Source: Acarospora socialis (taxonomy: Eukaryota; Ascomycota; Lecanoromycetes; Acarosporales; Acarosporaceae). From it: a stretch of 64,000 nucleotides of DNA. The position numbers and the translations under genes are program-made. The stretch spans positions 1 through 64,000 of the forward strand of contig JAMYGW020000017.1 in assembly GCA_025617375.2 (NCBI GenBank), written 5' to 3'. Positions 59,160-64,000 of this stretch are shown here, piece after piece; position 1 is the stretch's first letter; each line of letters begins with the position of its first letter. The notes under the pieces were generated by a model. It saw only the letters and a program-made list of their open reading frames with translations. It did not search any database and had not been told where the DNA came from.

Positions 59160-60080
59160 CTAAATGGAGCTCTTCGGCCTGGAATGAACCACCCAACTCC
59201 ACCACTGAAGATAGTTGAGCACAACCAAAATATCATCCGCAGCCTCCACCACCACTAGGCGTTCAGCCCGGAGAGCATTGATCAGATCAGATCGCACATC
59301 TTCATAGTACTCATGACCAATACCTTTGAGATAGTCGTCAAACTTCACGAGCGTCCAATAGGTGTGTAAGCCCCGCTTGTCTCCAGCTGGTGCGCATCTC
59401 TTTTGAAGAGCGCGCCGGACTTCAGGAGGGGCTGCACTTGCGAAGGCTCTCTGAAGCGGGGTCTGATCACCAAAATCATAGGCTCGTGCGCTGTCCGGGC
59501 ACTTCTTCAGCAGGATCTTCACACACAGCTCATATCTCTTAACCGTCATTCATATCCTTCCGCTTCCTTATCCACATGCATGATTGCACAGTGAAGGGGG
59601 GTGCTACCATTCCGTAGTCTGATTGTGGGATCGCAGTTTGAATCTAAGAGGAACTCCAACGTTTCAGGGTTTCCCCAGTTGGCAGCCAGTGCAAAGCGTT
59701 ACCGCCAGCCCAGCAAGTGGCGTTGTCTAAAACTGTAGCTGAGATCGATGCTCCTGCCTCTTGCAGGAGCAAAAGCTGCTCCGCTGAGCGTTGCGTGCTG
59801 TAATATGCACAGGATTTTCGCCGTATTGGTCATAGATATTGATGGCAGCTTGGCGGCGGAGGAGAGTGGCTAGCAAGTCGTTGTCGTTGTCGTAAAGTGC
59901 CCAATGGACGGCACTGGAACCACACTCGTCGGATAATCTGATGCCAGGACGCGTCGCAAGTTGGGCATCTGAGTCAGTCAAAGCCCAATGCCGCAATCTT
60001 GCCATATGCCACTTCGCGTATGTGTCTCGAAGTGAGGGATGCAATGTTGCGAGGGCTATCTCGTAAGTATGATTAGCCAT
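59160..60080 (-). pseudogene. Ankyrin-repeat protein, frame broken in three places
   Basis: Start ATG at 60080 (MANHTYEIALATLHPSLRDT). Ankyrin units are read in order: SSAVHWALYDNDNDLLATLL with NIYDQYGENPVHITARN; then EQLLLLQEAGASISATVLD with GGNALHW; then NWGNPETLEFLLDSN with NGSTPLHCAIMH; then CVKILLKKCPDSARAYDFGD with QTPLQRA. The repeats bind partner proteins. The reading frame has to change near 59785, 59690 and 59552. None has intron signals and each shift is one base, which suggests decay or uncorrected sequencing errors. No effector domain is recognised downstream. Confidence 0.65.
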
Positions 60081-62301
60081 TGTGCTCACCGTAAAGTAAG
60101 ACGCAATATATAGAGTCAGAGAATCAATGAACTTGTGTGCGAAGTCTTGAGAGGTTAAGACGTGTATTCTTCCAAGGAGCTCAGGAAACAAAGGTCTTGT
60201 TCTCTGCGAGTATCGGAAAGCAACATACAAGATTTGGAGCTCTTGGCCTGTTGTTGGAGAAACGAAAGCCTATGCAGGGGAAGCGAATGCAACACAACAT
60301 TGTTCTAAGGTGTGGCCACACACTAATTCTGTATTCCTGCTGTGATCCAATGAGCAGTGAAATTAGCCCCCAGAGATTGCGTCCCACCCTGACTCGACCC
60401 AGCCTACTCGCACTCTCGTATATGCACAACCTCCCTTACAGCCACTGTTTGATCACCAACGCCAAGCTGGCAAATCTCAGAAAAGCGAAAGCTCAGAGAC
60501 AAAAATAAGATTGTTGGTTGTCTTGACGAGTTAGGGTGAGGCGTGGTACCTGCTCAATCGCCGCTGTGTGGACAAGTATTACGGCGGGGCGATGTATTGA
60601 TAAACTGTTGGCCGTGACAAGTCTTATGGTGGGGTTTAGGTGGCCAGGTATCCGGTAGATTTTCAGTCACGTTGACAGGTGTTACGGCGAGCTGAGTATC
60701 TGTTGAAGATGGTGAAGAGACACTGTCCATGTAATGATACCTCTGCTGCAAATATAGAGTTGGAGTCTGTGGAAAGCAGAGAGCCTGCATACCATTTTGG
60801 GGCTTCAGCCATGGTTTCAGCACACCTTTTGTGCTGCTTCAGGTCATCATCTATTCCGGAGACTTTCAATTCCTGACTCAGACATTTGGGCCTGCAGCAG
60901 TTGCATGTCAAGCCCATTGATGGGGAGGACAACTGGGGAGTCTTCTTTCCCACACTGTGCCTTTAGCCCTCAGGACCTTCTTCCGGTTCTGCTGCCTGGA
61001 TGGATATCTCAGATTTTGGTGAAGAAGACTTTTGGCCAAAGTTGAATGTTTTGATGGTTGTGGAGCCTTGATAATCTTGTTGGATAAGCCTGACTTGAGA
61101 GCTGGTCCATGGCCCAGAATGTGAACATTCCTCTCAGCCTTCTTAAAGACAGTCTCGGTATCAGGAGGAGTTTCAGACCGGAGATTATTGTCTGATGAGA
61201 TGCTGTGATCTGGGACGTGATTTAAAGCTTGTGCAAGGAAATGCGCAAAAGCCTCTCCTGGTGAGCTTCAACCACTGGTGGGTGATATTGAACAAGGTGC
61301 ACTGGCACCAGCACTGTCCATTTTCAAGAGACAATGAGGGGCTTCGTTCTGGTTCCTGATAAATCGGGTGAGGTTGTCACAGTCCTGTGTTGAGGACACG
61401 GGAGTAGTAGTGGTCGATGCCGCTTGCTCCTCTTCCAACTTGCACTGCTTTCAGCTCCTATCCTACCTCTTCCAATTTGCACCTCCTTCCAGCTCCTACA
61501 GCTTCTGTTGTCAAGACATTGAACTTGTTATCAGTGCCAGACCCGCACTTTCCTCGAGCATGGACGATCAGGCGGCCATTCTCTACCTCATCCCTTACAC
61601 TGTGGTGTGCCTGGGAGGGAACCTTCTATCCCTCAAGCTCGTGATACTGGAGACGGCGATGATACAGTGACCCGTGAAGGAACACCAGAAACCCACACCT
61701 GACTGTGTGATACCCGATTTCTCCGCCTTCTGCCCTCCTCTCGTGCAGCATTTATCCGGGCAGGTCTGGTCTGGCACATTGCCTTCAAAGCGATGATCGA
61801 ATCGGCAGCATTGTTCGAAGTACTACAAGGGCCCCTTTGGCAGTCCAAAAGAAGATTGAGCTTATTTGTTGAAGTGATATCTCTTGTGCGGGCATGAGTG
61901 ATCATATAAGTTTCTTGCTCTTTGTTGGATTTTGAATATTGTCTCCTAAGAGGTCAATCTTAGTTGAGTTCGAGCTACATTTTTTAGTATTCAGCTGACT
62001 CCTCTGCCCTGATACTTGTCCTTGTCCACCATTGTACGTCAGTCAGTGGGCAGTGGTGTCTTATATATCTGGATATACTTCAATGAATGAATCTCTCCAG
62101 CAAGGAAGACCTTTCCTTACTGATTTGAGTTAGATCAGTGAAGGAAAAATATTCCTCCGAAAGGTAAACCCTGCAACCATCCGTTGACCTTTCACAGGTC
62201 CGGAAAACTCCGTAGGGATTCCAACGGAATACATAAGATTCTGAAATAACTGCTTCGAAGACATCTACCCTGAAGACCTTGCGTCCCTGGAACCTTTCTA
62301 A
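60081..62301. other. Normal-GC stretch without a supported gene
   Basis: Frames of up to 123 residues occur on both strands without domains or convincing introns. A two-unit repeat of about 36 bp lies at 61430-61505 (CTTCCAACTTGCAC, CTTCCAATTTGCAC). It may hold one or more decayed genes. Confidence 0.35.
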
Positions 62302-62903
62302 ATGGCTAGCGGCAAGAAATGCACTACTTCCTCTACTAGTATCGACGCGCAGAAACGGGTAGGGGTGAGCGACGATGCGGAAGATAAGGATCGTTGGCGC
62401 CAATTCATGGTGAGTGCTCACGACCAACCCAGGAGCCCAGCGCTTACAGATGCCCTTTATTGCCAGGATTTGACATTTAAGTATCATGCGACGTTGTGTA
62501 CACAACATGACCTTGATTGCGGAGGTTCATGGCGAAGTGTCGACCGAAAAATAAAGCGTCAGGCAAGGCAGGATGTTCTAGAGAAGCTCTCTGAGAACGC
62601 TTTGTTTCCGGGCATAGAGGAGAAGCACCTTATAGAGGTTATTGACTGGAGGCTGGGTCACATTTTCAAGAATAAAAAGTACAACAGCCAAAAAGATCGG
62701 TCCAAGCGGACAAAAGGTACTTGTGTCCTTTCTCTCGTTGACCTGCACTGACCACCTCAGGAGATCGATCCTCAGACAAGGTGGATCCTCCAGATCCTGA
62801 GCTGCAATTTCCACCCATTGACAGTGGTCGAGCCAACATCAGAGCAGAGCCAAATGACGCTGTCAAAGAGACAGCTGCTGACTCTGGCAGAAATGCATCC
62901 TAA
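62302..62903 (+). CDS. Hypothetical protein, two exons
   Basis: Exons 62302-62716 and 62761-62903 give 185 residues. The intron (62717-62760) has donor GTACTT, branch-like CTGAC and acceptor CAG. Splicing replaces a short ending by GDRSSDKVDPPDPELQFPPI and stops at 62901. The middle is charged and helical (RQARQDVLEKLSENALFPGI then EEKHLIEVIDW), followed by a lysine-rich stretch before the splice site. Cys residues are few and there is no signal peptide. No family recognised, but length, start and intron look genuine. It is the cleanest host gene of the right half. Confidence 0.6.
62717..62760 (+). other. Intron of the 62302 gene
   Basis: 44 nt with GTACTT, CTGAC and CTCAG at the usual fungal spacings. 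Phase 1. Confidence 0.6.
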
Positions 62904-63469
62904 ACGCCTCAATGTTATGGATGGGGCACAACATGGCGCCATTTGCATTTTCTCCTTTCCTGATGATTACCGGTTGCCATGAATCAGTCAACTGTTCTGC
63001 TTACGCTGTCTCAACCTTTCAAGGTTATTGCTTGAGGACTGGAACACTTGAACATTTCATCACATGCAGTTGCATTCAGATGAGATCATAAGCTGTCAAT
63101 AGTGGACGATATGTTTTGAGACAGGTTGACACTTAGACCAATCAAACCATTACTGTAAATCATCCTTGATATGCTAAGTGTTCTGCTATTAGCTTTAATT
63201 GACAAGACAACAACTCCATGCCATCACAGCTTCAATCATACTGCTCCTCAAGAGTTTGCAGAACCAGCTGCCCTTCTCAACTCAAAATTGCCAAAGCCCT
63301 TCATGAATCCTCAGAGAAATCATCAAAAGAATCACAAGACCACTGAAATGGACCCAGTTGTAGATCACATGATCTATATAGCACAAGTATTCTATTATTC
63401 TTCAATAAATCTGATATTCTCAATATTTTTCTCATTATCTGTAGTAAATACTGTAAATAATAACAAAAT
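62904..63469. other. Spacer before the right-edge LTR nest
   Basis: Composition becomes AT-rich from about 63060. A 113-residue frame (63171-63512) runs into the LTR and has no recognisable domain. Confidence 0.35.
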
Positions 63470-63484
63470 TGTTGGAATTGAACA

Positions 63485-63819
63485 TGTTATGGGGCATGGC
63501 CACTCCACATGACGTCATGCTTACTAAGCATGATTACTAAGCATCCCCGCCGCATATATAGCGGTCACACCCCTTTACCCAACTTACTTCCTTAACTTAC
63601 TTATATATTATATCTTGAATCACATAGCTTAGGTTTACACCTGTTATGGATTTGCCATAGGGCTCGGCGAGATTGAGGCTCTGCGGGAGTACCCGCCGCT
63701 AGGCCCCATTAGGCGCAATAGGGTAAAACACCACTTCCTAGATAGTTTCCTCAACAATCAACACTTTATCATAGACTTAGGAATCAATCATATAAATTGA
63801 TCCTAACAACACCCTAACA
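63485..63819. repeat. Solo LTR, family Z, inside the outer LTR
   Basis: TGTTATGGGGCATGG to CACCCTAACA, unmutated, with perfect GAACA copies at 63480-63484 and 63820-63824. It is itself split by family Y at 63642-63808. Confidence 0.88.
63642..63808. repeat. Solo LTR, family Y, inside family Z
   Basis: 167 bp, TGTTATGGATTTGCC to GATCCTAACA, with perfect ACACC copies at 63637-63641 and 63809-63813. No other copy of this family is in the window. Confidence 0.8.
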
Positions 63820-64000
63820 GAACATTTCTATTGCTTGATATTAGGCATCTTATTATCTAGAATACTAGAATACACAAAGTGAATAACTTTTGGTGTGATG
63901 ACTAAGCAATCACATGACACCATGCTAGTAAACTAGAACTGAAAACCTGACTCAGCATACAGCTAAGCAAGTCTTAACATGAATCATATTCTAACACTTT

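Larger units (their letters stand above)
63470..63996 (-). repeat. Solo LTR, copia-related, host of two nested LTRs
   Basis: The outer LTR begins TGTTGGAATTGAACA at 63470 and resumes after 63824, ending ATTCTAACA at 63996. It is the reverse of the LTR at 7985-9693. Only four bases of right flank are visible, so the target duplication cannot be tested. Confidence 0.75.

Noticed and set aside
60181-60508. Two overlapping ORFs on opposite strands
   Set aside because: No motif or intron support, and only moderate length in normal-GC DNA.
62080-62508. 142-residue minus-strand ORF
   Set aside because: It is antisense to a two-exon plus-strand gene that has clear splice signals.

Overview
The window looks like a piece of a filamentous ascomycete (Pezizomycotina) genome, possibly from the Eurotiomycetes. 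Three things point there. It has short introns with fungal splice signals. It has host genes of fungal types: a 2EXR/F-box-like protein, a Myb/SANT protein, an ankyrin protein and a protein kinase. And it alternates very AT-rich, transposon-packed blocks with short islands of normal base composition. No tRNA, rRNA or CRISPR array was seen.

Layout: 1-10347 is a nest of retrotransposons. A Ty3/gypsy copy (G1, minus, cut by the window edge) sits in a Ty1/copia copy (C2, minus), which sits in another Ty1/copia copy (C3, plus). C3 also took a 5'-truncated LINE and a solo LTR, and that LTR was hit by a short gag-only LTR element. 10348-13063 is an island with a 2EXR-type gene and a small basic protein with a signal-like segment. 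13064-33537 is a second retrotransposon block: copia C1 (14058-19536), gypsy G2 (20497-27676), copia C4 (28282-33537) and several solo LTRs. C1 and G2 lie in the two arms of an older inverted duplication called X here. 33538-37800 is a GC-normal island with a Pro-rich ORF, a two-exon remnant and a broken Myb/SANT gene. 37800-47800 is AT-rich and holds a hAT transposase relic and a cluster of solo LTRs. A 100-N assembly gap at 47871-47970 cuts a protein kinase gene. 49100-54900 is decayed sequence with one solo LTR. 55021-62903 is the most gene-like part: a divergent gene pair, an ankyrin pseudogene and a clean two-exon gene. The right edge (63470-63996) is three LTRs nested in each other.

Four short LTR families recur, and most copies are flanked by perfect 5-bp target duplications, so the nesting order is well supported. 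The strongest unusual signal is base composition. In the old elements CC, GG and CG dinucleotides are almost absent, while CA, TG, CT, AG and GC stay common. As a result long translated frames contain almost no Gly, Pro or Trp. This differs from classical RIP, which mainly attacks CpA. Several LTRs of the same families are unmutated, so there were at least two waves of activity.
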